From: Gnetum montanum
Taxonomy: Eukaryota > Streptophyta > Gnetopsida > Gnetales > Gnetaceae
Assembly (NCBI GenBank): GCA_015680685.1
Contig: MNCI01022045.1
Span: 1,089 to 32,456, forward strand
Direction of reading: 5' to 3'
DNA length: 31,368 nucleotides
Part shown: in pieces, positions 18,317 to 28,584 of the stretch
Layout: each line of letters opens with the position of its first letter
Numbering within the stretch: position 1 is the stretch's first letter
Position numbers and translations under genes: made by a program
Notes under the pieces: generated by a model
Seen by the model: the letters and a program-made list of their open reading frames with translations, nothing else
Database searches by the model: none
What the model was told of the DNA's origin: nothing

Positions 18317-19500
18317 ATGGACGAAATTTTATCTGCACCACTAGTTTTAACAAGCTTACATGCTGAAATCATTAGATAGCTTGATCCCACACTAATAGAA
18401 ACTAACTTAGCCCTTAATGACACAATCATAGCCACGTCGGAAACATCTCCAGACTGGCCAGAGCAATCAACGCACATCTAGATCTGGAAGCTGGAGATGT
18501 AACCAAAGATCCTCTCAACGAGGTCTCTATGGTTACACATAGGGGTGAGACTAAAACGCTTAAGGTTAGTTCTCTATTAGACCAAAAGGCACATGATGAC
18601 ATAAAACAGGTCCTCTAGAATAATATCATGGTGTTTGCATGGTCATACGAGGATATGCTGGGACTAGACCCAAGATGAATTCAACACAACATAATCCTAG
18701 ATCCCCATATCAAAGCCATCAGATAGAAAGCTCGAAAGATTAAGCCAGAAGTCGTGCTAGAAGTACGTGATGAAATCACTAAATTGTACCAAGCTGGTTT
18801 TATTCACGTGGTTGATTACTCAGATTGGGTATCTAACATTGTAGTAGCTCCTAAAAAGACCAGAGGAATACGCATCTGCATAGACTTCCAGGACTTGAAC
18901 AAAGCTACAATCAAAGATAACTTCCCCTTGCCGAGTATCGATCAATTGGTGGATACAACCGCTGGACATGCGCTTTTGTCCTTCATGGATGGCTTCTCTG
19001 GCTACAATCAAATACGCATCAACCCAGAACACTAGCTAACAATGAGATTCATGACAGCCTGGGGGATCTTTTGTTACACCATGATGCGTTTTGGATTAAA
19101 AAATGTCGGAGCAACGTATCAACGAGCCATGACATACATCTTCAGTGATTACCTCCTAGGGAGACTGAATGATTATGTCAACGATATAGCTGTTAAGTCT
19201 ATAAAGTCAGAGGATCATTCATAGGATCTGGAGTTAGTCCTCAAAAGATGTTCTAAATACAATCTCCGACTCAACCCAAAAAAATGTGTGTTCGGAGTCA
19301 AAAACGGACGCATTCTGGGTTTTGTGGTATCGAAAATTGGCATACGCATAGATCTTGACAAATTCAAAGCCATTGTTGAATTGGCACCCCATACAAGTCT
19401 TAAGTAATTATGTGGATTACAAGGGAGGTTACAGTTTACTAGGTGATTCATCTCGAGATTAACCAACAAGCTACACCCTATGCAACATTTGCTTAAAAAG
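18317..19500 (+). pseudogene. pol: Reverse transcriptase (RT) of the Tat-type element
   Basis: A short frame (MDEILSAPLVLTSLHAEII, frame 2) leads to about 18480, where coding moves to frame 1 and stays there for 2.7 kb. RT blocks in order are FAWSYEDMLGLD (18635), WVSNIVVAPKKTRGIRICID (18825), FPLPSIDQLVD, FMDGFSGYNQI (18985), WGIFCYTMMRFGLKN (19060) and RLNPKKCVFGV (19270). The catalytic Y-x-D-D is YVND at 19174-19185, so one essential Asp is Asn. Stops occur near 18617, 18676, 18724, 19033, 19222, 19405 and 19444. The enzyme would copy element RNA to DNA. The family match to Tat/Ogre is strong. Confidence 0.92.
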
Positions 19501-19986
19501 GGGGCTAATTTCGAATGGACGGACGATTGTCAGCGTGCGTTTGACAACTTGAAGTAAGAGCTTCAACGCTTGCCAACAGTTTTCTCGCCGCAAAGGGATC
19601 AACCATTTTATATCTACCTCGCAACTTCAGACGTAGCCTTAGCTGCATTACTCTGTTAAAGGAGAGATGATGGATCGGAAGTACCCATCTACTACTTGAG
19701 TCATGCTCTATGTGCATATGAAACGAGGTACAATGAAGTAGAGCGTAACTACTTAGCATTAGTATTTATGCTCAAGAAGTGTAGGCATTATCTTTTCCGT
19801 AGCCAAGTCAACATCATCTGTAAAAATAATATTCTTAGGGCCATTACGCATAACTTATATGAGAGTAGCAAAATAGCTCATTGGAAGGCTATCACGATAG
19901 AATTCGATCTACATTACATTGGACAATCTTCTACGAAAGGCCAAGCGATAGCCAACCAATTAGTAACATCACCTATTGACAGTTAG
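19501..19986 (+). pseudogene. pol: RNase H domain attached to RT
   Basis: The same frame 1 continues through FEWTDDCQRAFDNLK, IYLATSDVALAALLC, PIYYLSHALCAYETRYNEVE, then a HYLFRS block and an ANQLV block, matching the RNase H that follows RT in gypsy elements. As is usual in the Tat lineage, this first RNase H looks degenerate at its catalytic positions (TSDVALAA). Stops at about 19556, 19657 and 19984-19986. Confidence 0.85.
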
Positions 19987-20400
19987 GCAACCATAGAGCC
20001 TGAATTTGCAGATGAACACGTACATAGCTTAAGACCTGTCTTGACAAGCCCCGAAGCAATGTTATACTTCGATGGAGCTTTAACTGTTAGAGGCGGTAGC
20101 TCCGTGGTAGAGTACGAGGGGCTCCTAAGGGGATTACTAACTACTAGCGAACTCGATGTTTGACACCTGGTAATTAGGGGTGATTCGATGCTCATCATTA
20201 ATCAGATCATAGGAGTCTACACCTACAAGGCTGCACATTTACAACCCTACTACAATATGGCTAAAGATCTTCTGAAGCGGTTCACGACCATCGATGCCCA
20301 ACACGTGCCACGCACTGATAACACACTGGCCAACACACTAGCTACACTGGCTTTGAACGTGTCCTCACACTTGTTTGACACCTGTCCCGTATTAATAATA
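19987..20400 (+). pseudogene. pol: Second, archaeal-type RNase H (aRNH), internally deleted
   Basis: Frame 1 reads AMLYFDGALTVRGG, then directly SSVVEYEGLLRGLL, then a stop, LVIRGDSMLIINQI, and QHVPRTDNTLANTLATLAL. This is the second RNase H of Tat elements. The catalytic D (FDG), E (EYE) and D (GDS) are visible. The last, normally in an A-D-A-L-A block, is Asn (A-N-T-L-A). About 25-30 residues normally found between G-G and the E-Y-E block are missing. The stop is at 20161-20163. Confidence 0.85.
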
Positions 20401-20559
20401 GATTGCACAGATTCCATCATTCAGGCTGTGCAAATATCTTCTCTGCTCAAGGATAGAATGCCAGAGTGGTATGATAGCATTAAGACTTACCTCTTACATG
20501 GAGAACCACCGCACGAATTAACACGAGCTCAAAAAGATGCAATTCGCAAGCGAGCCAGG

Positions 20560-21707
20560 TAGTACATCATCATAGGAGACAGTACTCTTTGTAGACACTC
20601 TTTTGATGGTGTGCTGCTTACTTGCGTTAACAAAGACCAAGCACAACATATAGTTGGTGAAGTGCACGAGGGATTATGCGGAGCACACGTAGCACCACAG
20701 GCTATGGCTTCAAAAATCCATCGCTTAGGTTATTACTGGCCTTACATGGAAAAAGATTGTCTAACAAAGGTTAAAGCTTGTGACATGTGTCAGCGCTATG
20801 CAAATCTTATGCACGTGTCGCCTACAGAGTTACATACGACTTAGATAACATGGTTGTTTCAACGATGGGGACTAGACATCATAGGTCCCATTACACCGAA
20901 ATCCTCCATAGGTCATAGCTTCATAATTATCGCTACTGAGTACTTCATGAAGTGGGTAGAAGCTATTCCTTTATGGAAGATCACATCTCAATAGGTTTGC
21001 CATTTCATCTTAGACAACATTGTAACTAGATTTGGTCTCCCGATGACTATCGTGACCGATAATGGGCCACAGTTTAGTAGTACAGAGACCAAATCCTTCT
21101 ATGATAGCCTTGACTTGAAACAATCTTTTTCCTCACCCTATTACCCGGAAGCGAATGATCAAGCTAAACCACAAACAAAGTCATCATCAATATGCTCAAG
21201 AAAATGCTCGACAGCAACAAGAGACGGTGGCACAAAAAGATCCTCTATGTGCTATGGACATATCGTACTACATGTAGGACGGCTACAGACAGTATGCCCT
21301 ATAGCCTAGTCTACGGATCTGAGGCGGTGCTGCCCCTCGAATTGCAAATTCCTTCTTTGAGAATGGTCCTCTTCATGATTATAAATGAGGCTCAACACAC
21401 CGAGTCTCAGATTATGGATTTGGATTCTGTAGAAGAGAAGAGAATACAGACGCTTGATACAATCGAAAAGTATCAAGACAAGCAAAGGTAAAAGCATCAT
21501 CACAATCTTCAACAGCGTCCAATCAAGAAGGGAGATTTAGTTCTCAAGGCCATTTGCGAACCAATGGGCAAGTTCTTTGCAAATTGGGAGGGCCCTTTCT
21601 TAGTGATTGATGTGTATGGCAACGGAGCATTCAAGCTAGCGGATATCGACGGCAACGAGTTACCGAATCCTATGAATCACATATATCTGAAACGGTACTA
21701 CATATAG
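20560..21707 (+). pseudogene. pol: Integrase
   Basis: The zinc-binding H-H-C-C segment is VHEGLCGAHVAPQ (20660) to ACDMCQRYA (20776). The DDE core has WGLDIIGP (first Asp 20875-20877) and VTDNGPQFSS (second Asp 21058-21060). The third acidic residue, in the Q-A-E block, is Lys (AAA, 21166-21168). A one-base-deletion-type frameshift lies at about 21170-21180, after which frame 3 holds the GKFFANWEGPFLV and NHIYLKRYY C-terminal blocks up to TAG at 21705-21707. Stops at 20560, 20842 and 20992. The enzyme would insert the cDNA into the host genome. Confidence 0.92.
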
Positions 21708-21733
21708 CTGCATCTCAAGTGTGAACATCAGAT

Positions 21734-22240
21734 ATGGCCATAATCATCTGCTATGATGCTAAACTAGCAACAACCATCTGCTACAACGTAAAATTGGCAC
21801 TCCCTTCACGCATCTGCCACGATGCTAAACTGGCACTGATCATCCACCACGACGTAAAAATGGCAAGTTGTAACCGTCTGCTACAACGTAAAACTGGCAG
21901 TGTTGTACAGGTCCGCCAAGACGAAAAACTAACATTTCCTGCAAGCATCCACCATGACGCTAAACTAGCACCAGCTATCCTCCATGACACAAAACTGGCG
22001 CAGGTAAGTAGTCATCTGCTGAGATGTAAAACCATCATAGACTTGTCCTTGGGTTATGACACAAAACTGACACCCACAGCATGGTCTACTGAGATCGTAA
22101 ATCAACTTTGCCACCGTCCACTACGACGTAAAACTAACATTTTTCGGTCTGCCCAGACTTTAAACTGGGACCATGGTCTACTGAGACTTAAAACTAGCAA
22201 CGACAGTCTACCAGGACTTAAAACTGGGACTGACAAAATT
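21734..22240. repeat. Tandem array 2 (about 30-38-bp units) in the 3' region
   Basis: About fifteen diverged units, each with a core like CTGCTACAACGTAAAACTGG followed by CA and a variable tail, run immediately after integrase. The long open frame 21734-22555 follows from the repeat and is not a gene. Tandem arrays in the 3' region are known for Tat/Ogre elements. Confidence 0.8.
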
Positions 22241-23384
22241 CCATTATGCAAATCAAGTGAGCGTAACCATCTCTATGCAGCTGCAAGACACATGGGGTGG
22301 GATATTGAGACACCCCTAGCATCACTACCTCACCGGCATTCTGCTGATCCCTTGGATGTGCTGAAGGGCATACTACTGATCCCTTGGAGATACCGTCACT
22401 GTACCTATTTCAGTGGCGGTACCTCTGAGAGGTTAGTTTCACCATTTAGAATCCCAAAGGAGTTCTCATCAATTATAACTTTGGGGATCTCCGCTCATCA
22501 TCACTATCAGGCTCTGGCTTCACAGATTCATCTAGCTGGTTCTTTACATAACTAGTCAGGTGCGCTAAGTTTGATGTTCTTTGGTGGCGATATGCTGGGC
22601 CGAGCGTTAAGGGTGAAGACTCGGGCCTCATGCTATAGTTCCTCCTTCACGGCCCGATCACTTTATCTCACCTTTAATAGTACTTGTTTCAACAACCTCG
22701 CCCATGATTCGCATGGACAATGGTATCCTCTGTTTTCTTCTTTGGTTGCAAGTTACTTGTTACAAGGGCGTCGTTCAAAGGTGCGTTCATCTGAGTGGTG
22801 TAATACCGATAGCATTTTGAGATGGCTGCTTAAGTTGGCGTGTCCACTCGGGGGGGTGCATCCTTGTGTTCCTCATAATCTTACCCCTAGCCCTTATCAC
22901 TCTCCTTAACTATCCCATCTGCTTCTCGTGCACAAAATGTACATACACAGCACATGCTTTCCGCATTCGCATTACAATCAAGTTCGTAAACCGGCATAAC
23001 GCAACTCACCTAGTGGATGCAAAAAAAAAAAGGTAGGGGGGTTGGCAAAATGGGTGAAACACATCTCACCCGGGCCATGCAGACACAACACAATTCGTCT
23101 ATGCAACCACCTTTAACACAAAATGATGGCATAACTCCATGCAAACACAATCGCAGGAGAATGCCTGAGTGCTCATGCGTGAAGAAGCTATCCCTACTCA
23201 TTTGTGTCTTCCCCGAACCTATTTCCATCCATACCATTCTATCTCCCATTTCCTTCATCTCTACTCCTCTGTGTTGACAGGGTGACACTTGAGTATCTGT
23301 TGACAAACGTTGTTGGTACTTTCATCGGCTCGGTGTTTCGTATTCTTTGTCGACATCTCTCGAGCAAGCCCTCTAACTATCAAC
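22241..23384. other. 3' untranslated region of the element
   Basis: I find no domain in either strand. Short frames at 22571-22909 and 23010-23306 look like chance. A poly-A run at 23021-23030 is present. No antisense ORF is seen here, although many Tat elements carry theirs in this position. Confidence 0.5.
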
Positions 23385-23393
23385 AAAGAGGGG
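23385..23393 (+). other. Polypurine tract
   Basis: AAAGAGGGG lies four bases before the 3' LTR, the standard place and composition of the plus-strand primer. Confidence 0.8.
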
Positions 23394-23397
23394 CCAT

Positions 23398-24957
23398 TGA
23401 AACACCGTGGAAATTGTGAATTGGCCTCAGGTGAAGATTCACCATTCAAGCAAAAGTTCGTGATAGAATTCTAGAAGGTAGAACAAGGCAAAGTAATGGG
23501 AAACGGCGCCCAGCATCAAGTATCCAAGTTCCTTACAGATTTCAATTTTACTATGTTTTCTGTCTTTATGCTACATTACACAACATAGCATAATGATGCT
23601 TAGCGTAATTCTGCTTAACATAGTCTGGCATCAGAAGGTAACTTACTTTAGTAGATTTGGTGAAGCTTAAGGCCTAAGCAGCATAATATGCGACTTCTTG
23701 CATATCCTGCTAAGTCTTTTGTCTAGGGTCAGATTTACGCTCTGTTACACAAGGTAGCATAATGAGCTTCAAAAACGTTAAAGGGAAAGTCCAAAGGAAG
23801 CGCAACAGATCAGCTCCTTTCCTTTTGCAGATTGATCGCCTTATGCTCGTTACGCTACGCAGCATATGTCAGCGTAATTTATCGTCGAGTTGATCATTTT
23901 TACACTTCACTGCGTAAATGAGCGTAAAATAGCTTGACTCACTATTCCCATGCTTTGTTACGCTCTGCCACGTGAGGCAGTGTAAACAAGTGTAATATAG
24001 CATAAAGCTAGTTACGCACTTGCTATCCATATGCGCAATACGCTGATAAGCATATTGTGCGTAATCATGAAGCAGCTTCGGCAAAAGTATTGACAGCGTG
24101 ACGCGACATAGCCAGTTTGTCACATCAACGGTATCTGGAAAGTTCGACACGTGTCATCAAGGTCGTGCCTTTTCTGCATGTTGTCAAAATTATAAATACC
24201 TCAGTTGGCGAAGAAAAAGAGGACTTTTTTTTAAAAGGGGGCAGCAGTTAGCATCTTCAATTATTGGCAGTTATCATCTTTGAGCAGAAATAAGATACAT
24301 TTTTTGAGCATTGGCAGCAGGAGGGATCATATCTTTTGGTGAAAGTATAGTTCTCCCATCGGTGATCCTTGGTAGTTTTGAGCAGAGACTACCCAAAGCG
24401 AAGAAGATAGATCAAAGATCGAGAGATCATCTAGTGCGGTGGGCAAGATCTATTAATCAGACACAGATGGTTGATAGACATCTGAGCTTGACCTTCCTTG
24501 CACTCTGTCTTTGGCTTACAAGGTAGACCGAGCTCCATTCTGCACTACTTGTTAAACAATTTTCTTATTATTTTGTGTCTGTTTTGCACAAGATAATCGG
24601 AGTCTTCCCATTGTAACTTTGTACACAAAATACTCGTTTTTTCAGGTCAAAGTACAGATCTTGGAATCACGCATTTCTCTTATATCTGATTTCCTTCGTC
24701 ATGTTAACGTTGTCATTATTGCAATTTATCTACATATTTTTCCTCTGCTTTCACGATTTATCAAATCAAATCGTTCCACGAAACACCTATAATCTTCATC
24801 GACTTACTGATTCAGTAAGTCCCTATCTAATCGACAAGACCATTCAAGGCACTATGGATTCGTTTTTTCCACCACAGCCCTCACACGGATCCATGGTTAA
24901 GACTGTATACACAGATTTTGTTTGGTATTCTAGCTACCAACATTTTCCGTCATTACA
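23398..24957 (+). repeat. 3' LTR
   Basis: It aligns along its length with 7584-9153, begins TGAAACACC and ends TTACA. Differences from the 5' LTR are mostly transitions, many at CG sites. It keeps the G-box (24148-24153), the TATA box (24191-24198) and the hairpins. Confidence 0.93.
24148..24198 (+). promoter_or_regulatory. G-box and TATA box of the 3' LTR
   Basis: CACGTG (24148-24153) and TATAAATA (24191-24198) match the 5' LTR pair in sequence and spacing. A 3' LTR promoter could drive transcription into copy B's gag relic. Confidence 0.5.
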
Positions 24958-24962
24958 ATCAT
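24958..24962. repeat. Target site duplication, right copy (ATCAT)
   Basis: Identical to 7579-7583. Confidence 0.9.
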
Positions 24963-25490
24963 CGAGGCACAAAAATACATATGGGGGAAAATGTATGAAG
25001 AATATATCTTCTTCTAAGTATTGCATAGATCCTCATGACTTGCAATGCTGCCTAGTCATGGTCCACATAATTGGTGAAATGAGACAAGCTAGGATGCCTT
25101 TGAATCCTAAATTTGCTAGAAATCAAACAAGGAGGACTCCCTTCTACATCTCATCATACTATCCTAGAGGTATATATCCCTAAGCCATGCAATAGTACCA
25201 ACAATGGCCAACTCCAAATCCTTAAGGTGATGCTCCATGGAATATTCAAATGTGATAACCAATGTTGTTTCCTCCAAAACCGTATCCCAATAACTTTTCC
25301 TTGCAATCTCCTCACCATCAATAGTAGCCTATGTTGTCTAATCTCATGTAAGGTGCAATCCTTGATGAACCACAACCAAGATAAAATAAATCTAATGATA
25401 TTACCTACTATGTTGATCCTACTTCTACATATGATGCAATGTAATATTACCAAGCTCCTGTCAACTTGGTTGTAGAAGTAAATTTTAGAT
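24963..25490 (+). pseudogene. gag relic, copy B, C-terminal part
   Basis: This is collinear with 3415-3975 of copy A: GGCACAAAAA, then TGCATAGATCC, then the Tyr/Gln/Pro-rich end. The longest open stretch at 24701-25183 fuses chance LTR codons to this gag part and is not a gene. Confidence 0.5.
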
Positions 25491-25803
25491 GCCATGGGAG
25501 GATTTTTTTATGTAAATATATACATGAACACCATGGGTTTGGATCTACTCCATCGTCTTCCTCATGTGGAGAGTATAATCCTTCAAGAAAAAATGAAGTC
25601 TAAATTCAAGAGGTTTCCATACCATTCCCTAAGCATTTTCAAAGTAATCCATCCACTTCAAGGAAGCGTTCTTCTAATATATCTAGCTATTCAAATGTGA
25701 TGGCACCTAATAGTAGTGGTGTTGTAACAATCAGAATGTTGTGGTCACATGGGTAGTAAAAGAAGATCATATGCCCAAAAAGAAGAGTGATCCTTGTAGT
25801 CCC
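25491..25803 (+). other. gag-protease linker relic, copy B
   Basis: This matches copy A 3980-4292 in order and sequence. It has no recognised domain. A frame at 25494-25700 is short and broken. Confidence 0.4.
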
Positions 25804-26130
25804 ATGATGAAAATTCAAATTGGTGAGAAAGGTCACTACCTAGCTCTGTATGACTCTAGTTTAGAAGTTAATATCATCTTATTGTAGCATTACCTTGATT
25901 TGGGGCTCCTCTCTCTTAAGATTACTAACATTAGGTTGGAACTAGTAGACTAATCTTATACATACCCTATGGAACAAGTGAATGACATTATGCCTACTTT
26001 GGTAGAATGATCATACCCTGTTGATTTCTTAGTAATCAAACTAGAAAATAGGATGGGAGGTAGCTTCCCTATCATCATGTAAAGAACTTGGCTAAGCACC
26101 ATTGATGCAAAGCTAGTTTTCCAAGGACTC
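25804..26130 (+). pseudogene. Aspartic protease relic, copy B
   Basis: It reads KIQIGEKGHYLALYDSSLEV, then a TYPMEQVNDIM block, a VDFLVIKLEN block and RTWLSTIDAKLVFQ, following the fold of gypsy proteases to the G-R-x-F-L segment. The catalytic D-S-G has become D-S-S. Stops occur inside. Confidence 0.6.
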
Positions 26131-26775
26131 TACCTTGAAATTAGTAGGAAATATGCAACTAGAAAGACACACTACAAGAGAATCTCATGCAATCCTTCCT
26201 AATCTTATGACAAGCATGGTTGCAATTACTATGTCATAGAACATCTCTATGCCATTAGAGACATAAATTACCTTGAATAGTATTTGGTTCATGAAGCCAT
26301 ACATTAGTTCTTTAAGAGACCAATTGATGCACTTTCCTTATTTGATGTTGAATCATCTAGTTTGAAAAGGGAAAATTCAATGAAGAAAACTATGGTGGTG
26401 CAATATGAAATTAAATTCTCAAGGATTTTTTATTTTTCCTGAGATATTTCCTCACTACCACTTCCAAAAGGTTTGAAGTATTTGTTACTTATGTATGGTC
26501 ACCCTATCACCATTAATTCTATTCTATTGATCGTACAAAAGGATAAATTCAAAAAGGTAGCTACAAAGTGACAAAGAAAAAATAATTTTTGCCTAGTCCC
26601 ATGATGAACTCATGAGAATTAACCCTTTAATCTATTAACACTACATATACATCAACCTGAGTGTTAGACTTGGATAGATACTACAACATAAATTCAATTC
26701 GAATATGCAAGCCATGATGAAAAGTGACATCATCCATATTCTATAAGCTAGTTTCATTACTCCTATCTCTGATAG

Positions 26776-27400
26776 TGAGTGGGTTAATCCAACTATAGTT
26801 GCACCTAAGAAAAAGAACAAATGGAAAGTATGTGTTAACTATAGGTTTATAAATGCTACCACTTTTAAGGATCATTTTCCATTGTTATTTGTGGACTAGG
26901 TATTGGATAATAGCTTTAGCTAGGAGTACTATAACTTTCTTGATGGGTACTCTAGTTATAATCAAATCAATATAGCACCAGAGAACCAAGCCAAAAATAC
27001 CTTTACCTATCCATGGGGGACCTTTTCCTTCAAGTGCATGTCCTTCAAGTTATGTAATGCTCCAACCACATTCCAATGGTTGGTCATATCCGTGTTTCAA
27101 AATTACATCAACAAGAATGTGAAAGTCTTTAAGGATGAATTTTCCACTTATGTGAAATAATTTTAGGAAGCCTTGAACAAGCATGAATTTTTTTTACATT
27201 ACCACTAACAAGTGAACTTAAATCCAACCTAAAAAAAGAGATAGCCAATGATGACTAAGGGCATCGCTCTTGGCCATAAAGTTTCAAAGAATAGAATTGA
27301 AGTTGATCTTGACAAGATTTGCACCATCGATAACATGACATAGATGTCCATAATAGTTAAATAGGTGTGATGTTTCTTGGACCACATTATTTATTATCAC
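26776..27400 (+). pseudogene. Reverse transcriptase relic, copy B
   Basis: The order is WVNPTIVAPKKKNKWKVCVN, DHFPLLFVD, FLDGYSSYNQINIAPENQA, TYPWGTFSF, KLCNAPTTFQ, then a V-F-K-D-E-F block where the family has the Y/F-x-D-D catalytic pair, then IALGHKVSKNRIEVDLDKI. These are clear gypsy RT blocks, diverged and broken by stops. YxDD has become FKDE. Confidence 0.75.
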
Positions 27401-27950
27401 TATTTTATTAAATATTATTCTAGAATAGCCAAGCCCTTATTTAAGCTCATGAAGAAAGATGTTTTATTCTTGTGAAGTAAGGACTGTGAAAATACATTCC
27501 AATGTTTGAAGGAAAGGCTAACTTAAACCCCTATATTGCAAAGTTCTAATTGAACTCAATCATTTCACATAATGACAAGTGATTTTTACTTTGCATTGGG
27601 GGATATTCTAATGTAATTTGATAAGAAAATAGGCAATACTATAGCCACTATGCTAGTCGAAGCATTATGGGACCTCAGTTAACTATATCACCATGGAAAA
27701 AGAATTAATGGCCATTGTTCTTGTACTCCAAAAATTCAAACATTATATTCTAGGATGCAAAATTTTCATTCACACTCATCATAACACCATCCATTTCCCC
27801 ATGAATAAAATGGATGTTAGTCCTCATGTGATACGATGACTAGTTCTCTTATAGGAATTTAACCTTCATATGATTAATTGCAAGGAAGCTAAGAACATAG
27901 TAGAAAATTATTTGTCATGATTAAAAATTAGCAGCAATAGAGAAGGTGTG
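27401..27950 (+). pseudogene. RNase H relic, copy B
   Basis: After RIAKPLFKLMKKDVLF (27424-27470) the sequence follows the gypsy RNase H layout (F-x-x-L-K, T-x-P-I-L, an F-A-L-G-D-I-L block near 27595 and an H-Y-I block near 27745), in more than one frame with frequent stops. Confidence 0.6.
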
Positions 27951-28109
27951 CTCCTTGATAGCTTTCCAAATGACCACATTTGTAAGGTTATTTTTGAATC
28001 AAAGAAAAAATTTCAATTCTCATGGTACATAGATATCCTTAATTACCTAGTCATCCAAAAGCTTTCTTCTAAATGGAACAAACATAAAATATAACAATTC
28101 CAACACCAA

Positions 28110-28584
28110 GTGAGACCTTAATTCATTGTCAAAGGACATCTCTATAAGCAATGCCTTGATGGCCTAGTAAGATGGTGTATTCTTAATGAATGTCAAGGTA
28201 ATATATTGGCTCACGTGTACCATGGTGTCTATGATGGATACTATGCTAGAAAGAGAACCATTAGAAAACTATTACTTATAGATTATTTTTGGCTGATCAT
28301 GTTTTTTCATGCTCAACACTTCATGTATTATTGTAATAATTGCTAGCATAAGGGAGGTGTACCCTTATGTATGAAGGAATGACAATAGTAGATTCAACCA
28401 TTGAAATCCTTTAACATGTGGGGGATTAACTTTGTCAGTTCCATCTCTCCTACCTTCAATGGTAAAACATACATTATTATATGCATTGGTTTTTGCATGA
28501 AGTGGATTAAAGCTACTACTATTAAGGACTACTCATCTACCACTACAACAACATTTCTCTAGAATAATGTGCTCTAAAGGTTTA
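28110..28584 (+). pseudogene. Integrase relic, copy B, interrupted
   Basis: The zinc-finger part reads AHVYHGVYDGYYARKRTIRK to FHAQHFMYYCNNC (28205-28345). The core begins WGINFVSSISPTFNGKTYII (28421) and continues into a K-W-I-K-A block. It ends near 28584, where the copia-like LTR begins. Confidence 0.7.

Larger units (their letters stand above)
7584..24957 (+). mobile_element. 17.4-kb Tat/Ogre-type Ty3/gypsy LTR retrotransposon
   Basis: The unit is bounded by two LTRs (7584-9153 and 23398-24957) and an exact ATCAT duplication. It has a primer site at 9160 and a purine tract at 23385. The order on the plus strand is gag, protease, a 5.1-kb interval, RT, RNase H, a second archaeal-type RNase H, integrase, then a long 3' region with tandem repeats. 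Dual RNase H is the hallmark of the Tat lineage, to which Ogre belongs. The interval between protease and RT holds a spliced-type gene on the opposite strand. All genes carry stops or frameshifts, and the LTRs have diverged by several percent by eye, so this is an old, non-autonomous copy. Confidence 0.9.
24963..28584 (+). mobile_element. Gypsy copy B, right part
   Basis: It resumes copy B's gag exactly where the left part stopped and runs through protease, RT, RNase H and integrase, beyond the point where copy A ends. A minus-strand copia-like LTR cuts it near 28585. The frame is heavily broken throughout. Confidence 0.7.

Noticed and set aside
21734-22555. 273-residue open frame after integrase
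   Set aside because: It is produced by the tandem array, whose units lack stops in this frame. The protein is only the repeat translated (D-A-K-L-A and variants) followed by unrelated sequence.
22571-22909. 112-residue frame in the 3' region as an env-like gene
   Set aside because: No signal peptide, transmembrane pattern or similarity is visible, and it is short for an env-like protein.
24701-25183. 160-residue plus-strand frame as a gene
   Set aside because: It crosses the 3' LTR end at 24957 and joins LTR sequence to copy B's gag relic; the matching 5' LTR frame is equally meaningless.
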